This document shows positions 19,748 to 29,944 of a DNA stretch of 64,000 nt, piece by piece. Location: contig JAADIG010000082.1 in assembly GCA_013151445.1 (NCBI GenBank), forward strand, positions 1 to 64,000, given 5' to 3'. The position numbers were made by a program, and so were the translations under genes. Within the stretch, counting starts at the first letter, position 1. The number at the start of each line of letters is the position of its first letter. The notes beneath the pieces are model-generated. The model searched no databases and was not told where the DNA came from. It saw nothing but the letters and a program-made list of their open reading frames with translations. The DNA comes from Actinomycetota bacterium. Lineage in GTDB: Bacteria; Actinomycetota; Acidimicrobiia; Spongiisociales; UBA5794.

Positions 19748-21387
19748 GAACCTTCACTTTGCGGCCACGATCCGGACTGTTAGCCCTCATCATCGCCACG
19801 GCTCTCGTCGCCAGTGCATGTTCGGCCACCGGCAACGGATCTACCACCACGACGTCATCGGCCACGACCTCGACCGAACCCATCGACTATGCCGGTTCGG
19901 ATCCCGCTCCCGAGTTTCCTCCAGACCTCGACTGGATCAATGTTCCCGAACCGCTCACACTCGACTCGCTGAAAGGCAAGATCGTCCTGCTCGACTTCTG
20001 GTCCTATGGCTGTCTTTCCTGCATTGAGGCATTCTCGGACCTCGATCGCCTGCAACAGGAGTTCCCTGAGGAGCTTGTCATCATCACGGTACACGCAGGC
20101 AAGTTCACAAATGAGCGAGAAACCGTCAACATCGTCGCGGCGGTAGAACGAAATCGGATCACCTACCCCGTCATCAATGACAGCGAATACGCGATCTGGT
20201 CAGACTGGGGGATCAGGGAATGGGCAAGCCTGGTGCTAATCGACCCGGAGGGGAACATTGTGGGTGGCCAGACAGGTCGCAACCCGTACGACATTGTGCA
20301 ACCGGTAGTTGCGGGGCTTGCCGCTCAATTCGCCGACACCATCGACAGGACCCCCCTTCGGGCGGCGCCAGCAATTCCACCCCGACCCGCCGGAACCCTC
20401 TCCTTCCCAGGGGGTGTCGCGGTTTCCGGATCGGACCTGTTCATCGCGGATTCGGGTAACAATCGGATTGTACGCGTCAACAAAACGAGCGGTGAGGTCC
20501 TCACGGTTTACGGAACCGGAACTGCCGGATTGACAAACGGTTCACCACAAGAGGCACAGTTTGACAGCCCCCAGGGTCTCGTTGCCTCCGACGATGGAAC
20601 CGTCCTCTATGTGGCCGATACCAACAATCATGTCGTTCGTTCGATCAATCTTGAGACAGGTGATGTCACCACGTTGGCGGGTACCGGCGAGATCGCCACC
20701 ACCCCCGCCCTCGCCCTTCTCGACGAAGTTCGCCTGTCCTACCCGTGGGGACTGACCATCCTCGACGGTGTCCTCTACGTTGCCATGGCGGGGATGGACC
20801 AAATCTGGATCCTCGACCCGACACAGAACATTGCGTTACCTGCCGTTGGATCATCTCAGCAAGGGAACATCAACGGTCCCCTGTCACAAGCTCAGCTTGC
20901 CCAGCCGTCTGGAGTTACGTTCTCCCCCGACGGTCTCCTGTACTTCGCGGACAGCCAGTCGAGCGCGATCCGCTGGGCCGATACCGGGAACGATGCTGGA
21001 CGCACCGGGACCGTATCTGGCCCACCCAACGACCTTCAGGACTACGGGGATGTTGACGGTACCGGAGCGGAGGCACATCTCCAGCACCCCATGGCCCTCG
21101 TCTGGGACACAACAAACAGTCAACTCATCATTGCTGACTCGTATAACTCGAAGCTGAAGACGATCAACATCGAGACATTCTTGACCACCACATGGCTCGG
21201 CGGTGAGCAGGGCTTCGAGGATGGTGATGCGCCGGCGTTCTGGGAACCTGGGGGACTCGCCATCGATGGAGGGGTGCTGTACGTGGCCGACACCAATAAC
21301 CACGCGATCCGTGTCGTCGATATCGAGACTGGCCAAACATCGACTCTCGTCCTGAGTGGTCTCGAAAACTTCCCTGTCGCCAACTGA
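19744..21387 (+). CDS. thioredoxin-like domain plus NHL-repeat lipoprotein (NHLRC2-like)
   Basis: Lipobox ALVASACSATG; KIVLLDFWSYGCLSCIEAF thioredoxin-like site; repeated LFIADSGNNRIVRV / LYVADTNNHVVRSI NHL units; GTG start at 19744. Confidence 0.85.
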   Translation: MRTFTLRPRSGLLALIIATALVASACSATGNGSTTTTSSATTSTEPIDYAGSDPAPEFPPDLDWINVPEPLTLDSLKGKIVLLDFWSYGCLSCIEAFSDLDRLQQEFPEELVIITVHAGKFTNERETVNIVAAVERNRITYPVINDSEYAIWSDWGIREWASLVLIDPEGNIVGGQTGRNPYDIVQPVVAGLAAQFADTIDRTPLRAAPAIPPRPAGTLSFPGGVAVSGSDLFIADSGNNRIVRVNKTSGEVLTVYGTGTAGLTNGSPQEAQFDSPQGLVASDDGTVLYVADTNNHVVRSINLETGDVTTLAGTGEIATTPALALLDEVRLSYPWGLTILDGVLYVAMAGMDQIWILDPTQNIALPAVGSSQQGNINGPLSQAQLAQPSGVTFSPDGLLYFADSQSSAIRWADTGNDAGRTGTVSGPPNDLQDYGDVDGTGAEAHLQHPMALVWDTTNSQLIIADSYNSKLKTINIETFLTTTWLGGEQGFEDGDAPAFWEPGGLAIDGGVLYVADTNNHAIRVVDIETGQTSTLVLSGLENFPVAN

Positions 21388-21653
21388 CCTCTCCCCATAG
21401 AGGGAGGACACGACGCCAGCACATGACAAGACTCGCGGTGCCTCATCATGGCGTCGTCGTACACCGGTCGGCTCCTCATCTCAAAACACCGGCAGAGGTG
21501 AGCGCGAGGCGGTACTAGATGCATCAATCCGGGCAGGACAGCGTCACCGAGCGCCCCGGCTATCGGTGCGATAAGGTCATGCGCTAGAACCCACGCAACG
21601 GACCCGGGCCGTACCCACACATCAACACCAGGTTTCGAGGAGACCTCCACACT

Positions 21654-22940
21654 ATGAAGAAGGCGATCGGTGCGGGGGTACTCGACTCCGGGCTGACCTC
21701 CCTGGCGTCTTTGCTGGTCTTTCTCTACGCCCAGAGTGTGTTTGGAGATCCTCGCGAACTCGGCTTCTTCTCGCTGTTCATGACCTCAATTCTTCTCGGT
21801 GCAACGCTGGTGCGCGAACTCATCTTTATCCCTGCGCAGAAGAAGGTCCTCGACCTCGACTCTCCACAGCGCCTCATCCTCGTCCCCCGAATGATCGGTT
21901 TGGGCCTCAGGACCGCCACGATGACAGGCCTCACAGTTCTGGTCGCGACATTTCTTGTCTCGTTCGAGCCATCGTCGCGTGGCATCCTCGTCCCCTTCAC
22001 GATAACGGCGTACCTCGCCGCAATTACACTCCCCGCCCAAGAACATTCCCGCCGAATGTTGCACCTCGCTGGGTTTCACGGCTCGGCGGCGTTCGTCGCT
22101 GCCACCCAGCTCATCCTCGCAATCGGGATACTGGTCGGTGCGTCGGTCCTGGATCTTCCCGCCGACTGGGTACCTTTCTCGACAATTGCTCTAGCTCGGC
22201 TCCTCTCCCTCGGAATCGCCCTAGGGATCGTGACTGTGAAGAAGCGCAGAATGTTAGAGCGAGACAATCAGGCGATCACGCGATCGGCAGACGCCCTGAC
22301 CTTCCGTCAACTCGTGCGCGATGGCCGCTGGTTGGTCGGTGGTGCGGGACTCGTGACGGCGACGAACATGGCGACGGTCGCGATAGTTGGTTCGATCGCC
22401 GGTTACCAGGCTGCCGGGTATGCCGAGGCAGCGCGGATATTTGCATCGCCGATCCAGGTGCTCGGTGTGGGCCTCAACAATGCCTTGTCACGTCGGGTCC
22501 TTGCGGCGGGACGCAGCAGGGACAAGGAGGTCGCTACCCGGGTGGTTCGAGTCACATGGTTGATCCTCGGCGTTGTCGCGGTTCTCTATGGAGTTGCTGT
22601 CACCGGTGCTGGGAGTATCGAGATCGTCCGGCAGCGATTCCCGGTGGCCTATGAGATTCGGGGATTGATAGCGATATGGGTCTTCACTTTTGCGGTTGTG
22701 TCAGCTGCTCTGCCACGTCGCAGCGAACTCATCGGAGCAGACCACGAACCCTCACTTCTCCACGTCAACGTCTGGGCGGCGGTCGTACAAACCGTGAGCG
22801 CAGTGGCCCTAGGTTTTGTCGGAGTAACAAACCTCGCCATCGGTTCCGCAGCTCGACCACTTGCGTTGGGGGTACAGGGTCTCACCAACACCATCGGTTT
22901 CGGTCGCAAATCAAAGACCCTTCATAGCGGATCGGACTAA
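21654..22940 (+). CDS. polytopic membrane protein, oligosaccharide flippase (Wzx/MATE)-like
   Basis: 428 aa, many predicted TM segments, GYQAAGYAEAARIFASPIQVLGVGLNNALSRRVL. Confidence 0.55.
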   Translation: MKKAIGAGVLDSGLTSLASLLVFLYAQSVFGDPRELGFFSLFMTSILLGATLVRELIFIPAQKKVLDLDSPQRLILVPRMIGLGLRTATMTGLTVLVATFLVSFEPSSRGILVPFTITAYLAAITLPAQEHSRRMLHLAGFHGSAAFVAATQLILAIGILVGASVLDLPADWVPFSTIALARLLSLGIALGIVTVKKRRMLERDNQAITRSADALTFRQLVRDGRWLVGGAGLVTATNMATVAIVGSIAGYQAAGYAEAARIFASPIQVLGVGLNNALSRRVLAAGRSRDKEVATRVVRVTWLILGVVAVLYGVAVTGAGSIEIVRQRFPVAYEIRGLIAIWVFTFAVVSAALPRRSELIGADHEPSLLHVNVWAAVVQTVSAVALGFVGVTNLAIGSAARPLALGVQGLTNTIGFGRKSKTLHSGSD

Positions 22941-22981
22941 CCACCCCTACCTAAGAGAATGTACGGAGCCCACCGGTACAG

Positions 22982-23515
22982 CTACTCGTTCATTCTCATT
23001 TCCACACGCGTGTCACCATTCATCCCGACCCGTCCATCGTCCATCGGCAGCGCCATCAGCGTTTCCCAGTCAACCACTTGACCGCCCAAACTATCGGCGA
23101 AATCCTGTGCTCGGGTGGCGTCACGAAAGGCAACAATGCCGTGGCCCATCGGTGTCGCAACAGAGGTTGTCGCGACGAAATGGGCGACACGCCCATCGAT
23201 CCACTCTTCGGTTTCAAAGTCGTGTACCCAGGTCTGTGCGGTGTCAAGATCAACGCTATTCGTGCGGGCATAAACTACGAGGTCACCCAGGTCATCGAAA
23301 ATGAAATCCGCTCCATCGTGGCGATACGCGGCCGCGAACTTGGCTTCGTTCGCAATCATTCCGCATTGCACACACACATCCCGTCCATACTGGATTTCTG
23401 GTTGCGGGGATGCTTCCGGTGGACCGCATGCGGACAACGTCATTGCCATGACAACACTGAGGTACAACACAATTCTCACCGCTAGACATCTCCTCCGTGG
23501 GTAAACCGAGCCCAC
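22982..23515 (-). CDS. nosL: NosL-family copper chaperone lipoprotein
   Basis: Lipobox MTLSACGPP; DVCVQCGMIANEAKFAA (CxxCGM), in nos cluster. Confidence 0.88.
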   Translation of the reverse strand: MGSVYPRRRCLAVRIVLYLSVVMAMTLSACGPPEASPQPEIQYGRDVCVQCGMIANEAKFAAAYRHDGADFIFDDLGDLVVYARTNSVDLDTAQTWVHDFETEEWIDGRVAHFVATTSVATPMGHGIVAFRDATRAQDFADSLGGQVVDWETLMALPMDDGRVGMNGDTRVEMRMNE

Positions 23516-24354
23516 GCTGCCACTGTGGGGACTCCGGCCCAGATAACGACGTTGAGGAACAAGAGCAATCCAAGACGGTCCCCAAAGGTGTCCACAGCGA
23601 AGGAACCGGCTGGTCCCAGCACGTCGAGAGACCCGGAGAAGGCGCTCAAAGAGGCCAGTCGAAATGCCTCAACGGGGTTGAGTACGGCAGAAGCCAACAG
23701 TCCCCAGGTTGGTACCCGGGTTGCGACGGCTGTTCCCATGACACCGAGATCCCCCAGGAAGGCGAACCCCAACCATAGGAATATTGCGGTTCCGAGGGCC
23801 GCGCTGGAGCGGCGTGTAAATGTCGATACCAGCATGCCGAATCCCAACATCGACACCGCCAGCAGCCACGACAACACGGCAATCCGGACGAAACTTGCCG
23901 CGTTCGCGCCTCCCCCTTGCGCCACCGTGATCACGCCGGCAATACCGAAACCACCGAACACGGTCCCCGCAAGAGAGATCGCGAGTCCAAGATACGTACC
24001 GCAGAACGCTTCGCTACGCGATACCGGGTGGCTCAGGAGAAATCGAAGTGCTCCGGTTTCGCGCTGACCTGCGATGGAGTAGGCACCGAGGGTTAACCCC
24101 ATGAGTGGAACGATGATTTGGGCTAGAGCCACAAGAGAGGCGGCGGTTCTTCCGAAACTTCCGTAACCGGTGACTTGAGATCCCGGCAGAGCCACCGACG
24201 CCATGAAGGCGGCGAGGCTGGCGAACGCAACTGTCCACATCCAGAACCATTTCGACCGGACAGCCTCTCTGATCTCCTTCAGCGCGATTACCCACACCAG
24301 GGAGGGCTGCAACCTTTCGGTTGTTTGCGGAATCGATGGTGTTGTTGCAGTCAT
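23482..24354 (-). CDS. nosY: ABC-2 type permease, NosY-like
   Basis: LKEIREAVRSKWFW, GQRETGALRFLLSHPVSRSEAFCGTYLGL; between nosF and nosL. Confidence 0.88.
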   Translation of the reverse strand: MTATTPSIPQTTERLQPSLVWVIALKEIREAVRSKWFWMWTVAFASLAAFMASVALPGSQVTGYGSFGRTAASLVALAQIIVPLMGLTLGAYSIAGQRETGALRFLLSHPVSRSEAFCGTYLGLAISLAGTVFGGFGIAGVITVAQGGGANAASFVRIAVLSWLLAVSMLGFGMLVSTFTRRSSAALGTAIFLWLGFAFLGDLGVMGTAVATRVPTWGLLASAVLNPVEAFRLASLSAFSGSLDVLGPAGSFAVDTFGDRLGLLLFLNVVIWAGVPTVAAWARFTHGGDV

Positions 24355-25205
24355 CGCCAGATCTCCAGGTCCTTGATCTCCACACCGGCACGCTGAAGAG
24401 CCGCGACGGCCTCACCCTTGCCCTGGGCGGAAACCTCCACGAGGACGCCTCGCGAGTTGAGTTTGGTCGGAAATCCCAGGTCCGTGAGGACCTGCAAGGC
24501 ATGTTCGGCGGAACCGTTCTCAAGAATCAGGTGCAACCACGCTCGTAGCCCGAGTTCTTCCGCCAGATCGGACGGGTCACAGATCACCGTGATCTCGCCG
24601 TGTTCCATCGCAACAACGCGGTCAACAAGCATCGCGATTTCCTCGACGTGATGTGACGTCACAATCAATGTTCGGCCGTCGTCGCGCAGGCCCTGGAGGA
24701 GCTCAAGTGCGGCATCGCGGGCCTGTGCGTCAAGATTCGAGGTCGGTTCATCAAGGAGCAGAATTGGGGGATCGGGTAACAGCGCCGAAGCGATACCGAG
24801 GCGTTGTTTCAGCCCCCCGGACAGTTCGCGTACCTGTTTGTTCACATGTTCGGTCAAGACAACGACCTCACAGAGGTGATCGACCCTGTCCTGCGAGATC
24901 CCTCTCAGCGCGGCGGCGTAGTCAAGAAGTTCATAAACCGTCATCTCGTCATAGAAAGACAACTCCTGAGGTACGTACCCCATCGCCTTTCGAACCGACT
25001 TCCCGTACCTGCGTGCGTCCAGACCACCGACCGTGATGGTCCCCTCGTAGGCGACAAGTCCCAGAATGCAGCGCACGACGGTCGTCTTGCCCGCACCGTT
25101 CGGTCCCCACATCGCGATCGATTCTCCGGGAGCCACCTCGAGTGAGAAGTTCTTCACCACCTCCGTCTTCCCGTATCGCTTGGTAACGTTCCTTATGGTG
25201 ATCAT
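24351..25205 (-). CDS. nosF: ABC transporter ATP-binding protein, NosF-like
   Basis: GPNGAGKTT, LSGGLKQRLGIASALL, LLLDEPTSNLD. Confidence 0.9.
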   Translation of the reverse strand: MITIRNVTKRYGKTEVVKNFSLEVAPGESIAMWGPNGAGKTTVVRCILGLVAYEGTITVGGLDARRYGKSVRKAMGYVPQELSFYDEMTVYELLDYAAALRGISQDRVDHLCEVVVLTEHVNKQVRELSGGLKQRLGIASALLPDPPILLLDEPTSNLDAQARDAALELLQGLRDDGRTLIVTSHHVEEIAMLVDRVVAMEHGEITVICDPSDLAEELGLRAWLHLILENGSAEHALQVLTDLGFPTKLNSRGVLVEVSAQGKGEAVAALQRAGVEIKDLEIWR

Positions 25206-26599
25206 GCCATCGCCTCCTTGGTAGTGCGGGTACGGCGGTGACGCGACGGGGTTCGGACAATGAGGACCGAACCAGCGAGCATTATGAGCGATGCCAGCGC
25301 AAGGGCCGGCGCCTGTGACCCGGTTTCGAGGTCTCGAACCGGTGGCAGTTGAGGGCGGTCAACCAACGGAAAGTAGTCCTCGACCAGCGGTGACGGTCGT
25401 AACACTGGGAACATCTTCGCCGCCAGGGCTATCGCCTTTGCGGCCGGCGTGTCCTGAAAGAACTGGAGATCGGGATACTTGTCGGTGAGTGTGTTGTAGA
25501 GGTCGTCAACGCGGTACACAACGTCACCAACGCCGTCTCCATCGGCGTCGTATCCGGCGAAATCGCTCCAATAGTTGCCGCGGCCGTTGAGGGACCAGTC
25601 GTTGTCCTTGAATGTACCGGTACTGGTGACACCCACCTGTTCGACGTTGTCGATGAACGAGTTCCCATAGATGAGGTTGTTCTTCACTGCCGGGAGAAAC
25701 AGGGCACCAACCTGGTTGTACGCAAAGAGGTTGTTGCGGACCAGCCCCTCCGCATTTGCGGACGACGGGCTGTTGTCGAGGTACAAACCAGCCCTGTTGG
25801 CAATGAACCGATTCCCTTCAACGATGTAGTCGTCCATGTCCTTGAACCCGATTCCGTAACCACTCGGTCCGGTGTTGTTGGCAAAGACGTTGTTGCGAAA
25901 CTCAACACCGACGCTATACATCATGTAGGAACCGACCGAGTTATCGACGAGGTGGTTGCCCTCGACCACGATCCTGTCTGAGTACATGAAGTGCAGCCCA
26001 TAACGACCGCCCGTGATCTCGTTGTCTCGAATTATCACGTCATCCGTGAACCAGAACACGGCATCACGACCGTTACGTACGACGTTGCGTTCCACTACCG
26101 AGTTTTCACTCTCCCAAAGACGCAACCCGTCGCCCCTACTCGCGATATAGATATCTTCCTTGGCCCCAATGATGTTGTCGCTGATAGTCGAGTCATGGGC
26201 ACCCAGGAGATAGATACCGAACAACACGTCCTCAAGACGGTTCCCGACGACCGTTACCCGGGGGGCTCTCACGGAGATTCCACTGTCCTCTCGGTCGAGC
26301 GAGATACCACTTGAGCGCACCACCAGCCCTTCGATCGTGACGTCCGGAGCGGTGATCGTGATCACTGTTCCACTGCCCCCAGCGTCAACGACCGGCCAGT
26401 CCACGCCGCGCAGCGTGAGCGATTTCTCGATGGTGATATTGCCTCTGTACACGCCCGGCTCGATAACCACGACAGACCCCGGTTCGGCGGAGTCGATCAT
26501 CGTCTGAAGATCCCCACCCGCTGCCTCGGCCCGTGTTGTTACGTTTATGAGCACACCAGCGAGAACCCCCAAAACAAGAGTGGCGGCTACCCGTCGCAT
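25202..26599 (-). CDS. nosD: nitrous oxide reductase maturation protein NosD (periplasmic beta-helix)
   Basis: Parallel beta-helix/CASH repeats (VERNVVRNGRDAVFWFTDDVIIRDNEITGGRYGLHFMYSDRIVVEGNHLVDNSVGSYMMYS), NYWSDFAGYDADGDGVGDVVY; start MRRVAATLV. Confidence 0.93.
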   Translation of the reverse strand: MRRVAATLVLGVLAGVLINVTTRAEAAGGDLQTMIDSAEPGSVVVIEPGVYRGNITIEKSLTLRGVDWPVVDAGGSGTVITITAPDVTIEGLVVRSSGISLDREDSGISVRAPRVTVVGNRLEDVLFGIYLLGAHDSTISDNIIGAKEDIYIASRGDGLRLWESENSVVERNVVRNGRDAVFWFTDDVIIRDNEITGGRYGLHFMYSDRIVVEGNHLVDNSVGSYMMYSVGVEFRNNVFANNTGPSGYGIGFKDMDDYIVEGNRFIANRAGLYLDNSPSSANAEGLVRNNLFAYNQVGALFLPAVKNNLIYGNSFIDNVEQVGVTSTGTFKDNDWSLNGRGNYWSDFAGYDADGDGVGDVVYRVDDLYNTLTDKYPDLQFFQDTPAAKAIALAAKMFPVLRPSPLVEDYFPLVDRPQLPPVRDLETGSQAPALALASLIMLAGSVLIVRTPSRHRRTRTTKEAMA

Positions 26600-27255
26600 C
26601 AGCCTTCCATTTCCATACTCTCGATGAGGGGTTTGTATGCCTTGCGGTGGTAGTACAGACCGATGGCAACGAGGATGCTGGCGACGAACGCCAGCAACAT
26701 GCCCGGCCCCGGAAGTGCAAGCGTCTTGAACTGAGCAATCTTTGCCCTGCCGAAGATGGGGGGTGTGAACTCTCCCACCGCGGCCGCCAATGGCGCAGCC
26801 GGGTCGAGATTGTGGCCAAAGTTCCACAACCAGTACTGGAGATCTATCAGAAAGATGACGGGGAACAAGAGTGCCGGTGTCACAAGAACCAACACCCAGC
26901 GCGAGTGGATAACGATCGCTGCGACGAGCAGGCCAGCGAGCACAATGATGGAGGCGATCGCAATCGACCGCTCAAACGTCGCCGCGTCGTTGAATGAACC
27001 AAGACCAACATAGTGGTTGAGTCCCTCGAGTTCGCCAACGTCTCCATCGAGACGGTTGACGAACGCACGGATTATCAGCCCGTCCGGAAACTGGGGCGCA
27101 CTGAGTCGGAGAACCCAGTACGGGAGCAGGAGGGAGACCATGAGCAAGAGTGCTGATGCGCTGAACAACCACGTTGGTAGTTGGTAGCGCTCATCACGCT
27201 CACGTTGCTCCTCCCGTGAAACACGGGGCCCCAGAATCCGGTCGATGACTGACAT
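26599..27255 (-). CDS. integral membrane protein of clade II-type nos clusters
   Basis: LLLPYWVLRLSAPQFPDGL...LEGLNHYVGLGSF, about 4 TM; lies between nosZ and nosD. Confidence 0.65.
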   Translation of the reverse strand: MSVIDRILGPRVSREEQRERDERYQLPTWLFSASALLLMVSLLLPYWVLRLSAPQFPDGLIIRAFVNRLDGDVGELEGLNHYVGLGSFNDAATFERSIAIASIIVLAGLLVAAIVIHSRWVLVLVTPALLFPVIFLIDLQYWLWNFGHNLDPAAPLAAAVGEFTPPIFGRAKIAQFKTLALPGPGMLLAFVASILVAIGLYYHRKAYKPLIESMEMEG

Positions 27256-27267
27256 TTTTTGTCCCTT

Positions 27268-29325
27268 CTAGCCGGCCGGTTGAACCAGGAAGTACCCGGC
27301 CATCTCGAGATGGAGCGCAGAACAGAACTCTGTGCAATAGAACGGATAGGTTCCGCTCTGGTCTGCGGTGAACTCCATCGTGGCTGTCTCACCCGGCTCG
27401 AGACTCAGATTGATGTTGTACGCCGGCAACGCAAACCCATGGGTTGCATCCTTGGACGTATCAATGTTGGTGATGTGCCAAGTGACTTCATCACCTTCTC
27501 TGATCTCTATCTGGTCCGGCGTGAAGTGGCTCCGCACCGCTGTCATCCAGATTTCGACCTTGTTCCCGTTGCGCTCGACCCTTTCGTTCCCCGCCACGGG
27601 GGCGTTCGGGTCAACTGACATCGTTTCGGGATTCCAGCCGACTTCCGGATAGACCTCGAACGGTTTCAGCTTGTCAGCCTTAATGATCTGGGCATAGTGA
27701 GGTTCACCCATGCCCATGGCCATGTCGTAAATGACCTGCATTCCACCCGTAACCGGGTTTGATGAAATCGGCTGTGAGATATCAACGAGCTGAAGGTTCT
27801 GGGGCAACAGTGGACCCGGCGGGAAGAAACGATCGATCGACCACTTGTTCAGCGACACAAGGTAACCACCGTCAGGACTGACAGTGTCACCCTCTGCAGC
27901 TGCGAGGTGACCGACGTTGTATTGCACCGGCAACGTTCCCTCAAGCTTCCAACCATCGTCGCCGCGATAGTTCGGTCCACCAAGACTCCACTTCGCAATA
28001 GTGCTGTCGAGGAAGATGCTCGTATAGGCGTAACCATCTGGACCAAACTCCGTGTGGAGAGGACCAAGACCGACCTCTACCTGAGCTTCCATTACGGAAT
28101 CGAAGTCGAGCACTGGAACGCCATAGGGGTCAAGCACCCAGTTCTTATCGGCAATGGCTTGCTGGATCTTCTTGAACGAATAGATTGTCGTGTGGGGATC
28201 TAGCTTCCCGGACACGACGATGTAGTCGCCCTTCGGCGTCACATCGGACCCGTGTGGACTCTTCGGCTCTGGGACGAAGTACAACAGTTCTTCATCGATT
28301 GCCGTCTGGAGTCCAATCATGGGAAATCCGTTGACATCGAAGGTCTTGCCTGCCCTCGCCACCTCAACAGCCTTGTCGAGGTTGATGACGTGGAGATAGT
28401 CACGGTCGCGAGCTGATGCACCTGCCTCGAACGGATCGCCGGTGCCGTCAAGACCAGTTCCTGTGGCCAGTTCCGTGTTGAATGAACCACAGAAGACCCA
28501 TCCTTCGGATTCCAGCTTCCCGGCGTCACAGAGATCCTGCCAGTACGGCGGGAGTTCCATGGCGAAGGATTGATCCTCGAGGATCTTGCCCGAACTGCGA
28601 TCAAACTTCCAGAATGTCACCATTCCCTTGTAGTCCGACTCATACGACGAGATGGGGGCGTACTCCCACCCGTTCGGTGTTGCGTACTGACCACCCTCGA
28701 TGACCCAGTCGGTGTTTGGTGTCACCTTTGTGCCACCGTGATCGTTGATTGCAACCGGGTTCTTCACGATCTGTTTGACTTCAAAGTCCCGCAGGTCGAT
28801 GACCGCGATGCGGGCGTTGGCCTTGTCGTTGATGAACACGTACTCGCCGTCGTAGTCACCCTCGGTCTCCGAAAGGGCGGGGTGATGAGTATCAGCCCAG
28901 TTAACTTCCTTGCCGTTGATATCCCCCGAAGCAAGGATCTCTTCGGTCCCTTTGTTACCGAACCCCCACCCCTGCCATGGCTCCGGCGTGAAAACTGCGA
29001 TCGTCTTCAGGATGCGCATAGATGGCAGCCCGATAACGAACATCTGGCCAGACTGACCACCCGACGCAAACATGATGTACGGATCCCACTCACCGGACGG
29101 CATGTACGTCAGACCCGCGGCCAGTAGTTGGTCATCGGAAAGCGCCTGGAGGCCGGCAGCCTCACGTCGGGTGTTGATGTTGCTCGTCGACGCCGTCCCT
29201 GAGTCACCGCTGTCACCGCTGCCACCAGTACAGGCCTGGAGAGCGAAGACCAGCACTGCCACTAGTCCGAGCATCAATAAGAGAGATCGTCTTCGCCAGA
29301 GTGGCGTCTTTGATCTTGCGGACAT
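27268..29325 (-). CDS. nosZ: nitrous-oxide reductase, clade II-like, predicted lipoprotein
   Basis: NWADTHHPALSET (DxHHP), further His in DHGGT, SPHGSDV, GPLHTEFG, NVGHLAA, GEPHYAQ consistent with seven CuZ ligands; CuA CTEFCSALHLEM; N-terminal FALQACTGGSG. Confidence 0.95.
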   Translation of the reverse strand: MSARSKTPLWRRRSLLLMLGLVAVLVFALQACTGGSGDSGDSGTASTSNINTRREAAGLQALSDDQLLAAGLTYMPSGEWDPYIMFASGGQSGQMFVIGLPSMRILKTIAVFTPEPWQGWGFGNKGTEEILASGDINGKEVNWADTHHPALSETEGDYDGEYVFINDKANARIAVIDLRDFEVKQIVKNPVAINDHGGTKVTPNTDWVIEGGQYATPNGWEYAPISSYESDYKGMVTFWKFDRSSGKILEDQSFAMELPPYWQDLCDAGKLESEGWVFCGSFNTELATGTGLDGTGDPFEAGASARDRDYLHVINLDKAVEVARAGKTFDVNGFPMIGLQTAIDEELLYFVPEPKSPHGSDVTPKGDYIVVSGKLDPHTTIYSFKKIQQAIADKNWVLDPYGVPVLDFDSVMEAQVEVGLGPLHTEFGPDGYAYTSIFLDSTIAKWSLGGPNYRGDDGWKLEGTLPVQYNVGHLAAAEGDTVSPDGGYLVSLNKWSIDRFFPPGPLLPQNLQLVDISQPISSNPVTGGMQVIYDMAMGMGEPHYAQIIKADKLKPFEVYPEVGWNPETMSVDPNAPVAGNERVERNGNKVEIWMTAVRSHFTPDQIEIREGDEVTWHITNIDTSKDATHGFALPAYNINLSLEPGETATMEFTADQSGTYPFYCTEFCSALHLEMAGYFLVQPAG

Positions 29326-29327
29326 GA

Positions 29328-29750
29328 TTATCCTTCCGATTCTGAGCTCTGATACATGACGTCAAGCATCACGGATCCGAGCTCGGTCAATACGGCGGTC
29401 TTTGCCCTTGTCCAAGGTATGTGTAGAGCGCATGACGCTTGGTCCGGGCAAGGACCGCCGGTGCTTATGCATTTTCCGAGATCAAAAGGCCCCTCGATAG
29501 CTTCGATGACCTGAAGCAATGTCGTGTCTGTCAGATCGATGGCCAGGCGGTATCCGCCACTTGGCCCGGGGCTCGACGTTGCGTACTTGTGATTTACGAG
29601 GGGTTTCATGACCTGGGGGAGGAAGCGGGTAGTTGTCCCGATTTGCTCGGCCAGCTCGCGCCCGGGAACCGACTGTCCGGCAGCCGTTGACGACAGAACC
29701 GATATGGCCTTGAGGGCCAGTTCTGTCTTTCTTGAAATGCCTAGATGCAT
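29328..29750 (-). CDS. Rrf2 family transcriptional regulator with three Cys (Fe-S type)
   Basis: MHLGISRKTELALKAISVL..., GRELAEQIGTTTRFLPQVMKPL wHTH, CISTGGPCPDQASC ligands. Confidence 0.88.
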   Translation of the reverse strand: MHLGISRKTELALKAISVLSSTAAGQSVPGRELAEQIGTTTRFLPQVMKPLVNHKYATSSPGPSGGYRLAIDLTDTTLLQVIEAIEGPFDLGKCISTGGPCPDQASCALHIPWTRAKTAVLTELGSVMLDVMYQSSESEG

Positions 29751-29770
29751 AACTGGCGCCCATAAATCTG

Positions 29771-29783
29771 TAGTTGGCAACTA
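29771..29783. promoter_or_regulatory. 13-bp inverted repeat, candidate Rrf2 operator
   Basis: TAGTTG-G-CAACTA, 21-33 bp upstream of the Rrf2 ATG. Confidence 0.5.
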
Positions 29784-29877
29784 GAGATTTCGATGGTGCC
29801 AGGACGGGAGGGTTCGTGATAGGGAACAAGGTCCCGTGAGGGGAGTCGTCAGGATCGTTCGACGAGGAACCTGCAAC

Positions 29878-29917
29878 AGAAAAAGCGAGACCCACACTCC
29901 CAAAGTGCGGGTCTCGC
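29878..29917 (-). terminator. Rho-independent terminator of the cytochrome c gene
   Basis: Minus strand GCGAGACCCGCACT-TTGGG-AGTGTGGGTCTCGC-TTTTTC. Confidence 0.9.
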
Positions 29918-29944
29918 GTCGAATGCCAGCGGTTGTGTCGTCGG

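Noticed and set aside
21120-21650. Minus-strand ORF (176 aa) over the end of the NHL gene and the following gap
   Set aside because: Mostly antisense to the NHL repeats; no recognisable domain or start context.
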